A stretch of 64,000 bases of DNA from Bacteroidales bacterium. GTDB lineage: Bacteria > Bacteroidota > Bacteroidia > Bacteroidales > F082. Position 1 is the stretch's first letter, and every line of letters begins with the position of its first letter. The stretch spans positions 20,516 through 84,515 of the forward strand of contig JAEFAE010000003.1 of assembly GCA_016291135.1 (NCBI GenBank), read 5' to 3'. The position numbers and the translations under genes were made by a program. Positions 32,627 to 41,644 of this stretch are shown piece by piece. Under the pieces are notes generated by a model that made no database searches, was not told where the DNA came from, and was given only the letters and a program-made list of their open reading frames with translations.

Positions 32627-35462
32627 CGCAGAGGCGGTTGAAGTCACAGTAGTGGCAGGCGTTGGAGTTGTCGGGTTGGCCGAAGGGAACGGTCGGGTTG
32701 GTCATCGTGGCGAGGGTGTCCGTCAACCACCGTTCCATCATCCCGATAAAGTCTTCGTTGAGGGGCTCGTAGTCGATTCTCAGGTCGAATTGCACCTGTT
32801 GGTAGCGTAAGGCGAACAGGGAGGCGGTGACGTCCTTGGGTGCTGTTTCGGGATGCTCCTTCAGATATAGGTATTTGTATATCAGCAGCTGCATTGCCTT
32901 TTCGGGAATCTGTCGGATTTGTTCCATGGAGGTCTCGTAGTCCCCCAGTTTTTTCGATACCACCACATCCGTTGCAGTCACACGGCCCGTTTTGTAGTCC
33001 ACGATGCGGATCAGGTTGTCGTAGCAGTCGATGCGGTCGGCCGTTCCAGCCAGGATATAGTCCGAGCCATTGACGTGCAGCGTGGTATGCAACAGATGCT
33101 CCAGATGAAGGACGTTGAGCGCATGGGCCGACAGCCGCTCCTCCTCGAATTTCACATAGTGTTGGATCAGTTGGTCGATGGTGAGCCGGTCGAGGTAGTT
33201 GTATCCCGTGTCGGGCAACCCTTGGCTGAAGGCCGTTTCGATGGCCCTTTCTTTGGACAAGCGGACCGCAGGCTTCACCTCTTTCTCGAACCGCTCTTTG
33301 TCGATCAGCGTGTTGAGCCGTTCTTGATAGAGCAATTCAAACGTCTTGTGCACCACGGTGCCGATGACGTTGAATTGGGTTTCTTCCTCCACCGTGTTGT
33401 CCTTGATGCGCAGCACATGCTTCAGGTAGAAACATAGCGGGCATTGGATGAAGGTGGATAGGGAGGTGGGCGCCAACGCACCGTGTGGGTCGTCGGTCTT
33501 GATCTTTTGGTTCAGGCGGGCCATGACTTCCGCGTCTTTGTGGAGGACGAGCCGTTCGGGGAAGTGGGTTTTCTCCATGGGGTTGTCGAAGGTTTCCTCG
33601 ACCAGCTTGATGTTGGGATTGCGTGCCGCCAGTTCATATTGCAGTTGCATGAGGAAACGGCTGGGCTCGCCGCCCCCCACGGAACCCAGGGTGTTGTACA
33701 GGTAGTAGACCCGGCTGGCCCCTTGGAGCTGTCGGTAGAAATGGTAGGCAAAAACGGCTTGTTTTTCTTGATAGTCAGGAAGATGGCATTCTTTCCGGAT
33801 GGAATGTGGAATGAAACTGCCGCCCAGGTTGTTGGCAGGCAGTATGCCCTCGTTGACGCCCACCATGTAGAAGGTCTTGAAATCGAGGTTGCGGGCCTCA
33901 AGGATTCCCATGACTTGAAGGCCGTCGGTGGTGCTGTTGTTGAGTTTGATGCTGAGTTTGTTCGCCACCAGGCGGTAGAGGGTCTCGAGGTCGGCCAGGC
34001 TGTTGACGTAGTCGCGGTGGCGTTCGGTGATGTCCCTCAAGCGGTTGACCGCCTTGCCGGTCTCGCTGATTTGGTTCAAAAGGAAGTGCCCGTCGTGGGT
34101 GTCGTTCTGTTGGACCTTTTGTGCCAGGAAGGCCAGCAGGGCCACCAAAGCCTCCAAAAACGCCTGGGGATGGTTTCCCGTTTGGTTGCCATCCTCGCCG
34201 AAGGGGAGCAGCAGGCGTATGAAGCGGCGCAGGTCTTCGCTGGAGCAACAGGCTTCGAAATCCGCCATCTTGAAGCGGAAGAGCGACTGTTCCTCCACGC
34301 GCTTCCGATAGCGGTCGATCTGGTGGTTTTCCTCCTTGCTGAACACCACTTTGACCAGTTCCTGCTCCAAGAGGCGCAGCACCGGCCAGAGGTACCATCC
34401 TTGGCCGTGGAGGTTGCGACCCTTTCCGTGTAGGGTGAAGCATTCGTGGATGAAATGGTAGAGCGCGGTTTGCCGCATCGGATAACCCATCGAGACCTTG
34501 ACCGTGGGATAGCAAGGACGGTCGGGGATGCCGTTCAAGACGGGAATAATGAGGGTCTCGTCCGCAAGAATGACGGCTGGGTTTGGCTCATGTTCCACTT
34601 CAAGTAAGCTCTGTAATGCTTTGGCTTGTATTGTTTTGCCTTTTACGCTGACAAGATGGATTTCCTTGCTTTCGTGCAGCAGTTGGTCGGAAAAAACGGT
34701 GGGCTTCCAAGGAAGGTTTTGCCGGAGGTAGCGTTGGGCGAAGTAGCCTGCTTCGTTCTGGGGGTCGTCCACGTAGTAGCGGTCGAAATCCCAAACCACC
34801 TCGGTATGGCCCTCGCGGTACAGCGTGTCGATGATCTGTTGCTCGGTTGGGGTGAGGGCGTTGAATCCCGCAAACAGGAAAGAGCGGCGTCCGGTTTTCT
34901 CGAGCAGGCCCTCGGCAGGGAGGTTGGCCAACATCCGGGTGATCATCCCGTAGTAGCCCTTGCCTTGTTGCAACAGCCGTTCCCTGAGTTGCTCGTAGTA
35001 GTAGATCAGGTCGGCGTAGAACTTGAGGTATTGCGCTTCCTTGGGCGTGATTTGCCGGTCGGGCTGCCAAATGCCAAGCCGTTTCTCCGCTTCGATATAG
35101 GAAAAGAGATGGGCGGCATCGACATTGTATTGGTCGATCTCGTCGAAGTCGTCGGCCATTTGGGTGGCCATGCTGCCAAACACGCCGAGGTTGGTTTGGC
35201 GCCTGCGTTCCGAGTCGATGGCGATGAGCTCAAACATCATGTCCACCTTGTCCACCAGACGGAGGCCGCTCCATTGGGTCATGGCTTCCTGGATGGAGTA
35301 CATTTGGGGAAGCCAGATGTCCTCTTGATACAGCTCCTTAAAGCGCGATCGCAGGTAGAAAGCGGCGCGTTTGTTCGGAAAGATCACCGTAAGTTCCTCT
35401 TTCTGAAGGTTATAATGGCTTTTGATGTGTTCGGCGAGACGGTTGATGAAGGAGGAGGGCAT
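32604..35462 (-). CDS. AddB-like PD-(D/E)XK nuclease/inactivated helicase
   Basis: A 952-aa protein like the AddB subunit of AddAB double-strand-break exonucleases. The N-terminal two thirds resemble an SF1 helicase with a decayed Walker A (VIFPNKRAAFYLRSRF). The C-terminal nuclease domain shows GTADRIDCYDNLIRIVDYKTGR, with the D and D-x-K residues. Cysteines flanking this domain (QCPLC upstream; ACHYCDFNRLC at the end) match the iron-sulfur staple of AddB. An AddA partner is not in the window. It is the last gene of an operon with the MurU-like and kinase-RapZ genes, 39 nt after the former. Confidence 0.85.
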   Translation of the reverse strand: MPSSFINRLAEHIKSHYNLQKEELTVIFPNKRAAFYLRSRFKELYQEDIWLPQMYSIQEAMTQWSGLRLVDKVDMMFELIAIDSERRRQTNLGVFGSMATQMADDFDEIDQYNVDAAHLFSYIEAEKRLGIWQPDRQITPKEAQYLKFYADLIYYYEQLRERLLQQGKGYYGMITRMLANLPAEGLLEKTGRRSFLFAGFNALTPTEQQIIDTLYREGHTEVVWDFDRYYVDDPQNEAGYFAQRYLRQNLPWKPTVFSDQLLHESKEIHLVSVKGKTIQAKALQSLLEVEHEPNPAVILADETLIIPVLNGIPDRPCYPTVKVSMGYPMRQTALYHFIHECFTLHGKGRNLHGQGWYLWPVLRLLEQELVKVVFSKEENHQIDRYRKRVEEQSLFRFKMADFEACCSSEDLRRFIRLLLPFGEDGNQTGNHPQAFLEALVALLAFLAQKVQQNDTHDGHFLLNQISETGKAVNRLRDITERHRDYVNSLADLETLYRLVANKLSIKLNNSTTDGLQVMGILEARNLDFKTFYMVGVNEGILPANNLGGSFIPHSIRKECHLPDYQEKQAVFAYHFYRQLQGASRVYYLYNTLGSVGGGEPSRFLMQLQYELAARNPNIKLVEETFDNPMEKTHFPERLVLHKDAEVMARLNQKIKTDDPHGALAPTSLSTFIQCPLCFYLKHVLRIKDNTVEEETQFNVIGTVVHKTFELLYQERLNTLIDKERFEKEVKPAVRLSKERAIETAFSQGLPDTGYNYLDRLTIDQLIQHYVKFEEERLSAHALNVLHLEHLLHTTLHVNGSDYILAGTADRIDCYDNLIRIVDYKTGRVTATDVVVSKKLGDYETSMEQIRQIPEKAMQLLIYKYLYLKEHPETAPKDVTASLFALRYQQVQFDLRIDYEPLNEDFIGMMERWLTDTLATMTNPTVPFGQPDNSNACHYCDFNRLCANTATGA

Positions 35463-35501
35463 GGGACTGATGTTGATGAGGTGAGTGATGGGAGGGAATG
35501 G

Positions 35502-36260
35502 TCAGACGGGTGAGGTCGTGGAGGTTTCTTTTTGGATGTGTGTCCGGTAAAACAGGTCGATTTGTTGGAATTGCTCGATTTTGCCGATGTCGAACCAGTA
35601 ATCCGGATGGATCGCTATGGACCGGACCCGATGTTGGGCGGCCGCTTGCAGGTAGAGGTCGATGATGCTGTAGCGTTGAAGAGGCAAGTGCGCGAACAAT
35701 TCGGGTTTGAAGATATGCATTCCGTTGAATGCCAGTTCTTTATACATTGTTTTGGGTCCGTTGACCCATTTATATTGGTTTTCCTTGAGTTGTTTCCATC
35801 CAATCAACAAATCCTGATCGTCGAAGAGCAGTTTGCGTGTGGTGTCGCGGTCTTGGGTGAGCAGCCAGGCGTCGTCGTCGGAGGCAAGGAACCGCTCATA
35901 ATGGGTGCGGAGCGGGGTGTCGCTCAGGATGTCAACGTTGTGGACCAAGACGGCCTGGGTGTCGTGGAAGAAAGGAAGGGCCTGGACGATGCCGCCCCCC
36001 GTGTCCATCAGGGCGCCCCGTTCGTCGGAAACATAAATGGCGGCATCGAAGGGGTGGGTGTCGAGAAAACGGATCACCTGCTCGCCATAATGATGGATGT
36101 TGACGATGATGGTGTCGAACCCATGACGAATGAGGTTTTCGATGTTGTGTTGCAGGAGGGGCTTCCCGGCGACTTCGACAAGGGCCTTGGGGCGGTCTTG
36201 GGTCAGCGCCTTGAGGCGGGTGCCAAGACCGGCGGCGAGAAGCATGGCGGTGCTATTCAT
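35502..36260 (-). CDS. MurU-like sugar-1-phosphate uridylyltransferase
   Basis: A 252-aa nucleotidyltransferase. The start MNSTAMLLAAGLGTRLKALTQDRPKALVEVAGKPLL has the complete GxGTRLxxLTxxxPKALVxVxxKP signature, and VLVHNVDILSDTPL holds the metal aspartate. Length and sequence resemble MurU (N-acetylmuramate-1-phosphate uridylyltransferase) of the AmgK-MurU cell-wall recycling route. Start ATG 36260 overlaps the kinase-RapZ gene by 8 bp, so the two are coupled, matching AmgK next to MurU. The substrate MurNAc-1-P is an inference from this pairing. Confidence 0.75.
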   Translation of the reverse strand: MNSTAMLLAAGLGTRLKALTQDRPKALVEVAGKPLLQHNIENLIRHGFDTIIVNIHHYGEQVIRFLDTHPFDAAIYVSDERGALMDTGGGIVQALPFFHDTQAVLVHNVDILSDTPLRTHYERFLASDDDAWLLTQDRDTTRKLLFDDQDLLIGWKQLKENQYKWVNGPKTMYKELAFNGMHIFKPELFAHLPLQRYSIIDLYLQAAAQHRVRSIAIHPDYWFDIGKIEQFQQIDLFYRTHIQKETSTTSPV

Positions 36261-37698
36261 GGATGTGTTGTTCGATATGGTTGAGTTGGACGATGACGTT
36301 GGGGTAGGTCTTGCGGATCCAGTCGGCGACGCTTTGGGCGAAATACACGGAACGGTGCTGTCCGCCGGTGCAACCGAAGGAGACCATGAGATGGCTGAAA
36401 TGGCGTTCAAGGTAGTTGTCGATGCTCTGCCCGACGAGTCCTTTCACATGGTCGAGGAAGGCATGGGTCGGGGGTTTGGCTTCCAGGTATTCGGCCACTT
36501 CCCAGTCGCGTCCGGTCTTGGTCTTGAATTCGGGTTCACGTCCGGGGTTGGGGAGGGCGCGGCAGTCGAAAACGAACCCGCCTCCGTTGCCGCTGAAGTC
36601 GTTGGGATAGCCTTTCTTGAAGGAGAAGCTGTTGACGGTGACGGTCAATTGGGCAGGATGCAAGGTTTGGATGGAAGCTGCGTAACGGGGGAGCAGTCCC
36701 GTCACCTGGGCGATGACGTGTTGGAGTTCGGGATAGCCTTCGAGGGGATGGCTGGCCGACCAAGCCTCCAACGCCTTGAGGGCGTAGGGGATGCTCTCGA
36801 TGAAATGGGCTTTCTTCTGGATGAGGCCGCGGAACCCATAGGCGCCCAGCACCTGTAGGAGCCGGAGGTATACGAAATAAGGATAGTAGCGGTCGAATCC
36901 AAGGGCGTCGAGGTCGAGGTGGCGTGCCAGCGTCTGTTTGTAATGTGCCAGCAGCGTGTCGCGGAGCGGCTGGGGAAGCTGTGCCTTCACCTGGTAGAGC
37001 AACGACACCACATCGTATTGCAAGGGGCCGCGGCGTCCGCCCTGGTAGTCGATGAAGCAGGGGACGCCGTGGTCGATCATCACATTGCGTGACTGGAAGT
37101 CACGATACATGAAGAAGTCGTTGGGGGCTTGGCAAACCTGGTCGGCAAAGGCCTGGCATTCAGCCTTGAGCCGCTGTTCGTTGAAGACGATCTCGGCGTG
37201 GGGCTTCACAAAGTAATACTTGAAATAGTCGAGGTCGTCGAGCACCCCGGAACGGTCGAAGCAGGGGGTGGGATAGACCTTGCCGTAGTCCAGCCCCGGA
37301 TGCCCTTCCAGCTGGAACCGGACCAGCTGCTCGAGGGTCTGCTTGAAGTAGCCGACGGTGGTTTCGTCGTAGTGGCCTGACGCCAGCGCCCGCTGGACGT
37401 GGGTGAAGAGGGTCTCGTCGCCGTGGTCGGACTGGAGGTAGCAGTCATGCCCCTCGCTCACCGCCAGCAGCTTGGGGACGGAGAGCCCTTTTTGGCCGAA
37501 GTGTCGGGTGAGGTAAAAGAAGGCCTCGTTTTCTTCGATGTTGGCGTTATAGGTGCCGATGAGGCTCCCTTGCTCCGTGCCGATCCGATAGTACTTGCGC
37601 GATGAGCCCGACTCGGCGATGGGTCGGATGTCGAGCGGGGTACGGCCCAGCGAACGGGTAAGCTCGGAGAGGGTGTTCTGGATGTCGCAGTCGTTCAT
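36253..37698 (-). CDS. Fusion of an AmgK-like sugar kinase with a RapZ C-terminal domain
   Basis: A 481-aa fusion. Residues 1-340 are an aminoglycoside-phosphotransferase-fold kinase: ESGSSRKYYRIGTEQGSLIGTYN, catalytic loop FMYRDFQSRNVMI (Tyr in place of the usual His) and metal motif CFIDYQGGRRGPLQYD. This resembles AmgK, which phosphorylates MurNAc and GlcNAc at C1. Residues 351-481 match the C-terminal domain of RapZ (NSFSFKKGYP, FVFDCRALPNPGR, SFGCTGGQHRSVYFAQ at about 440-455); in E. coli that domain binds glucosamine-6-phosphate. The RapZ N-terminal P-loop domain is absent. The architecture suggests a kinase controlled by, or sensing, amino-sugar phosphate. Confidence 0.85.
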   Translation of the reverse strand: MNDCDIQNTLSELTRSLGRTPLDIRPIAESGSSRKYYRIGTEQGSLIGTYNANIEENEAFFYLTRHFGQKGLSVPKLLAVSEGHDCYLQSDHGDETLFTHVQRALASGHYDETTVGYFKQTLEQLVRFQLEGHPGLDYGKVYPTPCFDRSGVLDDLDYFKYYFVKPHAEIVFNEQRLKAECQAFADQVCQAPNDFFMYRDFQSRNVMIDHGVPCFIDYQGGRRGPLQYDVVSLLYQVKAQLPQPLRDTLLAHYKQTLARHLDLDALGFDRYYPYFVYLRLLQVLGAYGFRGLIQKKAHFIESIPYALKALEAWSASHPLEGYPELQHVIAQVTGLLPRYAASIQTLHPAQLTVTVNSFSFKKGYPNDFSGNGGGFVFDCRALPNPGREPEFKTKTGRDWEVAEYLEAKPPTHAFLDHVKGLVGQSIDNYLERHFSHLMVSFGCTGGQHRSVYFAQSVADWIRKTYPNVIVQLNHIEQHIHE

Positions 37699-37721
37699 GA
37701 GGGTCTATGTTTATCCGTTGA

Positions 37722-37729
37722 CAAAAATA
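37722..37729 (-). promoter_or_regulatory. -7 box (TATTTTTG) of the kinase-RapZ operon
   Basis: The reverse strand reads TATTTTTG, 23 nt upstream of the ATG at 37698. Confidence 0.5.
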
Positions 37730-37774
37730 CAAAACAAATTTTTGCAAAATCGGTTGCGGTCTGCTTTTTATTCC

Positions 37775-37782
37775 TAAATTTG
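37775..37782 (+). promoter_or_regulatory. -7 box (TAAATTTG) of the DUF349 gene
   Basis: TAAATTTG lies 62 nt before the ATG at 37845. Confidence 0.5.
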
Positions 37783-37844
37783 CGCCCGTATTTGTGAACT
37801 TCAAATCGGGACCCGTTTCCTGATGTACCTAAAATGAATGAATA

Positions 37845-39770
37845 ATGGAAAACAAAGTGCTTACGGCCATTGATGCCAATGAGAAAAAGACAATTGAGGA
37901 ACTGAACCAATCGACGACCCTTCCGGGCAGTGTCAACATCGAGGTGAAGACCAGGGTGGAGACTCCCGCCAACGAGGCTCAACCCATCCCACAGGATGAA
38001 GAGCTTCCGGAAATCGTGACCAACGAAGACGTGGAAGAGGAGGAAGAGGAAGCGGCCGACCTGAACCTGGACGGAAAGACCAAGGAGGAGCTGGCTGCCA
38101 TGCTCGAGGAGATTGTGCAAGATCCCGACGTGATGAAGATCAAGGACCAAGTCACTGCCATTCGCGTTCGTTTTATGAAGCTCAACAAGGACGACATGGA
38201 CAAGGAACTGGAATCCTTCATGGAAGGCGGTGGCGACAAGGAAAGCTACCAGCACGAACAGGACGAAGCCGAGAAGCGCTTCAACGCCGCGTTCGGCATC
38301 TTCAAGGCCAACCGTGCCAAGCAGAACGAGCTGATCGACGCCCAGAAGCTTGAGAACCTTGCCCAGAAGCAGGCCATCCTCGAAGAGCTCAAGGGACTCA
38401 TCGCCTCCGAAGAGACGCTGAAGAAGACCTACGACGAGTTCCGTGCCCTGCAGGAGAAATGGAAAGGCATCGGCCAGGTGCCCGCCACCGAGAACGCCAA
38501 CCTCTGGAACACCTACCACTTCCTGGTGGAGAAGTTCTTCGACAAGGTGAACATCAACCGCGAACTCCGTGACCTGGACATGAAGAAGAACCTCGACGCC
38601 AAGATCGTTCTCTGCGAGAAAGCCGAGGAGCTGCTCGACGAGAAGTCGATGACGAAGGCCTTCACCACGCTCCAGAAACTCCATGAGGAGTGGAAGGAGA
38701 TCGGCCCCGTGCCGCAAGACAAGAAAGACGAGATCTGGGAGCGCTTCAAGGCGGCTACCGACAAGATCAACGCCATAAGAAGAGAGCATTACTCCAAGAT
38801 CCAGGACGAGCAGAACGCCAACCTGGAGACCAAGGCCGCCCTTTGCGAGAAGGCCGAGGAACTGCTCGCCGAAACGTACAACAGCGTCAGCGTGTGGCAG
38901 AAGAAATCCACCGAACTGAGCGAGTTGTTCAAGGTTTGGAAGACCGTCGGCCCTGCCGGAAAGAAGCAGAACGAAGAGATCTGGACCCGTTTCAAGACCG
39001 CCATGGATACCTTCTTCTCCCGCAAGAAGGAGTTCTTCGGCTCGCTCAAAGACAAGCAGACCGAGAACCTGGAGCGCAAGATCAACCTCTGCATCGAGGC
39101 CGAGGCCCTTCAGGAATCCACCGAGTGGAAGAAGGCCACCGAGCAGTTCAAGCGCATTCAGGAAGAGTGGAAGACCATCGGTCCCGTGCCGAAGCGTCAT
39201 TCCGACAAGGTGTGGAAACGTTTCCGCGCCGCTTGCGACACCTTCTTTGGACGCAAGGCCGAGCACTTCAGCGGCATGAAGGAGGAGGAGAGCGCCAACC
39301 TCGCCGCCAAGCAGGCCCTGATTGAGACGATCAAGAACTTCGAGTTGAAGCCCAGCCGCGCCGAGAACATGGAAGCCATCAAGGCCCTCCAGAAGCAGTG
39401 GATCGAGATCGGTCATGTGCCGATGAAGATGAAGGACAGCATCAACAGCGAGTACCGCAAGGCTGTCGACGCCCTCTTCGACAAGATGCGCAGCAACCAG
39501 AACGAGATCTCGACCAACGAGTTCCGCGAGATGATCGAAGGCATGAAGGACGATCCGGAATCCTCCGACCGCATGCGTAAGGAGAAGACCTCCCTGGCCA
39601 ACAAGATCCAGAAGCTCCGCGATGAGATCGCCGTCCTCGAGAACAACATCGGTTTCTTCTCCAACAGCAAGAACTCCGAGCTGATGAAGGCCGAATACGA
39701 GAAGAAGATCAACAAGGCCAAGAACGACCTCAAGGTGCTCGAGGCCAAGTTGAAGATCGTAAACGACTGA
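37845..39770 (+). CDS. DUF349 repeat protein
   Basis: A 641-aa, highly charged, mostly helical cytoplasmic protein with an acidic N-terminus (EDVEEEEEEAAD). At least five repeats follow the pattern W-x-x-(I/V)-G-x-V-P ... W-x-R-F: EKWKGIGQVP, EEWKEIGPVP, KVWKTVGPAG, EEWKTIGPVP and KQWIEIGHVP, spaced about 70 residues apart, as in DUF349 proteins. A coiled-coil-like tail closes the chain. No biochemical function is established that I can rely on. Strong codon bias toward one frame makes long antisense open frames here, which are shadows. aroC starts 12 nt downstream. Confidence 0.88.
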   Translation: MENKVLTAIDANEKKTIEELNQSTTLPGSVNIEVKTRVETPANEAQPIPQDEELPEIVTNEDVEEEEEEAADLNLDGKTKEELAAMLEEIVQDPDVMKIKDQVTAIRVRFMKLNKDDMDKELESFMEGGGDKESYQHEQDEAEKRFNAAFGIFKANRAKQNELIDAQKLENLAQKQAILEELKGLIASEETLKKTYDEFRALQEKWKGIGQVPATENANLWNTYHFLVEKFFDKVNINRELRDLDMKKNLDAKIVLCEKAEELLDEKSMTKAFTTLQKLHEEWKEIGPVPQDKKDEIWERFKAATDKINAIRREHYSKIQDEQNANLETKAALCEKAEELLAETYNSVSVWQKKSTELSELFKVWKTVGPAGKKQNEEIWTRFKTAMDTFFSRKKEFFGSLKDKQTENLERKINLCIEAEALQESTEWKKATEQFKRIQEEWKTIGPVPKRHSDKVWKRFRAACDTFFGRKAEHFSGMKEEESANLAAKQALIETIKNFELKPSRAENMEAIKALQKQWIEIGHVPMKMKDSINSEYRKAVDALFDKMRSNQNEISTNEFREMIEGMKDDPESSDRMRKEKTSLANKIQKLRDEIAVLENNIGFFSNSKNSELMKAEYEKKINKAKNDLKVLEAKLKIVND

Positions 39771-39782
39771 TCAAAGGTTGCT

Positions 39783-40739
39783 TTGAATAGCATAGGGACG
39801 ATATTCCGCCTGACCACCTTCGGTGAATCCCACGGGCCTGCCGTGGGCGGGGTGCTTGACGGATGTCCCGCTGGCTTGGCAATCGACCTTCAAGGCGTTG
39901 CCGAGGCCTTGGCCCGAAGGGCCACCGGTTCCACCGCATCGGCTTCCCAACGGAAGGAAGCCGATGCGGTGGAATTTTTGTCGGGGCTGCTCGACGGGGT
40001 GACTCTCGGCACCCCCATCGCCTTTATGGTGCGCAACGAAGATGCCCGCCCCGAAGACTATGAGCCCCTCCGAAACACCTACCGGCCCTCGCATGCCGAC
40101 TACACCTACCAGGCGAAGTACGGCCTGCGCGACTGGCGGGGCGGGGGAAGGGCCTCGGCCCGTACCACCGTTCCTGTGGTGGTGGCGGGTGCCATCGCCC
40201 GACAGTGGCTTGTCTCGAAAGGAATCCTCGTGGAAGCCGTGGTGAAGCATATTGGAGGGGAGACCCATCCACAACGAATGGATGCCTTGCTGAGGCAATG
40301 CCGTGAGGAAGGCGACAGTGTAGGTGGCGTGGTCCGGGGTTACATCCAGGGCTTGCCGGCTGGATTGGGGGAACCGATGTTCGACAAGTTCCAGGCCTGT
40401 CTGGCCAAGGCGATGTTCAGTATTCCCGCCGTGAAGGGATTCCAATATGGCGACGGTTTTGCGATGACGTCGATGCGTGGGTCCGAGGCCAACGATCCCA
40501 TGGAAGTGGCGGAAGACGGTTCGGTGCGCTTTCTGAGCAACCATTCCGGAGGCATACAAGGGGGCATCACCAATGGAGCGGAAGTCTATTTCGATGTGGC
40601 GTTCAAGCCCATCCCGACCCTCGGCCATGATGGGCGTCACGACGTATGCGCCTTGCCTAGGGCCGTGGTCATCGTGGAGTCGATGGCCGCCCTGACGGTT
40701 GCGGATCAGCTGCTGCTGGATGGCCGGTTCGGAAAATGA
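39783..40739 (+). CDS. aroC: Chorismate synthase, compact form
   Basis: An FMN-dependent enzyme making chorismate from EPSP, the last shared step to aromatic amino acids. Motifs: TTFGESHGPAVGG, RPSHADYTYQAKYG, GGGRASARTT, SNHSGGIQGGITNG and GRHDVCALPRAVVIVES. At 318 aa it is about 40 residues shorter than usual. One loss is after KHIGGETHPQ; another is between FKPIPTL and GRHD, where most homologues have about 17 more residues. The first usable start is TTG at 39783 (MNSIGTIFRL), and the frame is closed 15 nt upstream, so the non-ATG start is firm. It shares a transcript with the DUF349 gene. Confidence 0.92.
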   Translation: MNSIGTIFRLTTFGESHGPAVGGVLDGCPAGLAIDLQGVAEALARRATGSTASASQRKEADAVEFLSGLLDGVTLGTPIAFMVRNEDARPEDYEPLRNTYRPSHADYTYQAKYGLRDWRGGGRASARTTVPVVVAGAIARQWLVSKGILVEAVVKHIGGETHPQRMDALLRQCREEGDSVGGVVRGYIQGLPAGLGEPMFDKFQACLAKAMFSIPAVKGFQYGDGFAMTSMRGSEANDPMEVAEDGSVRFLSNHSGGIQGGITNGAEVYFDVAFKPIPTLGHDGRHDVCALPRAVVIVESMAALTVADQLLLDGRFGK

Positions 40740-40771
40740 ACCGGTGGACGATCCAATTTTGATTTCTTGGA

Positions 40772-41587
40772 TTATTTTTTCTTGAACGAAAGCACGTAGC
40801 GGTCGTTGTCGAATCCTTCCTCGTCGAAGATCTGTTGGATGAGGAAGACGCCGATGGCTTCGTCGTAACGGCCCACGAGGATGATGTCGCCTACTTGGAG
40901 GTTGTTGACCGACGTATAGGCATTGCCGGCCAGGTAGGCGTCTTGCAGGTATTTGACCGTGGCGGCGGGGAAGTTGAAGTCGTTGTAGCGGATGAACTTC
41001 AAACCCGTCATGCTGCGCCACTCCCTGGAGAGGAGGGCGGGGTCGCTGTCGGGCGCATGATAGTCATAGACATCGATGCTGGCCGTGTCGGCACTTTGGA
41101 TGATGACGGGCGTCACCCATTTCAATGAAAGGCCGTTGGCTTTCTCCGAACAGGAAGAGTACATGACCAGATCCTCGTAGGGTACCAGCAGGACGTTGCC
41201 CGTCACCCGCACATGGAGCACGAAGGTCGTGGTGCTGCCGTCGGGGGCGTAGGCGGTAAAGGTGTATTTCACGTCCATGTTCTCGCTGGTGGTGTAGGTC
41301 TTGGTCAACACGGGGTAGTCGAACTCGACCTGCGGGCTGTCGACCACCGTGTCGAAAACCTTCTCGAGCCCGTTTTCCGATTCGAAGCTCTTGCATTCGA
41401 TGCGGTGGACGAGGCTATGCTCGGAATAGGCCTTGACGTGGAACAGGATGTATTGTCCGGGCGATACGTTGGTGTATTCGTCGGCACGGTCGACGAACAG
41501 GTTGACCGTAGAGACTTCCTGCTCGCAGGAAAGCGTGCCCAGCATCAGGGCCAATGCCGAAATCACAAGGAGAAGGGATCTTTTCAT
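40772..41587 (-). CDS. Lipoprotein, function unknown
   Basis: A 271-aa predicted lipoprotein (lipobox LGTLSC, Cys21), mostly beta. It contains repeated short strands resembling an immunoglobulin-like domain (VNLFVDRADEYTNVSPGQYILFHVKAYSEHSL, DVKYTFTAYAPDGSTTTFVLHVRVTG) and a C-terminal part (YLAGNAYTSVNNLQVGDIILVGRYDEAIGVFLIQQIF). No enzyme motif is seen. ATG 41587 is preferred over the track start 41644, because the latter runs through the terminator hairpin. Confidence 0.7.
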   Translation of the reverse strand: MKRSLLLVISALALMLGTLSCEQEVSTVNLFVDRADEYTNVSPGQYILFHVKAYSEHSLVHRIECKSFESENGLEKVFDTVVDSPQVEFDYPVLTKTYTTSENMDVKYTFTAYAPDGSTTTFVLHVRVTGNVLLVPYEDLVMYSSCSEKANGLSLKWVTPVIIQSADTASIDVYDYHAPDSDPALLSREWRSMTGLKFIRYNDFNFPAATVKYLQDAYLAGNAYTSVNNLQVGDIILVGRYDEAIGVFLIQQIFDEEGFDNDRYVLSFKKK

Positions 41588-41591
41588 GGCA

Positions 41592-41632
41592 AATAAAAAC
41601 GTCATGTCGCAACGGGACCGTTGCGACATGAC
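41592..41632 (-). terminator. Intrinsic terminator of the barrel-lipoprotein pair
   Basis: The stem GTCATGTCGCAACGG / CCGTTGCGACATGAC (perfect 15-bp arms, 2-nt centre) is followed on the minus strand by GTTTTTATTT. Confidence 0.8.
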
Positions 41633-41644
41633 TTGATCATTCAA

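Noticed and set aside
37695-39416. 573-aa antisense open frame over the DUF349 gene
   Set aside because: Leucine/glutamate-rich low-complexity translation caused by the biased codons and repeats of the sense gene; no start signal or family match.
41601-41632. Operator palindrome
   Set aside because: The perfect hairpin is followed by a T-rich run on the minus strand right after a gene end, so a terminator is the simpler reading.
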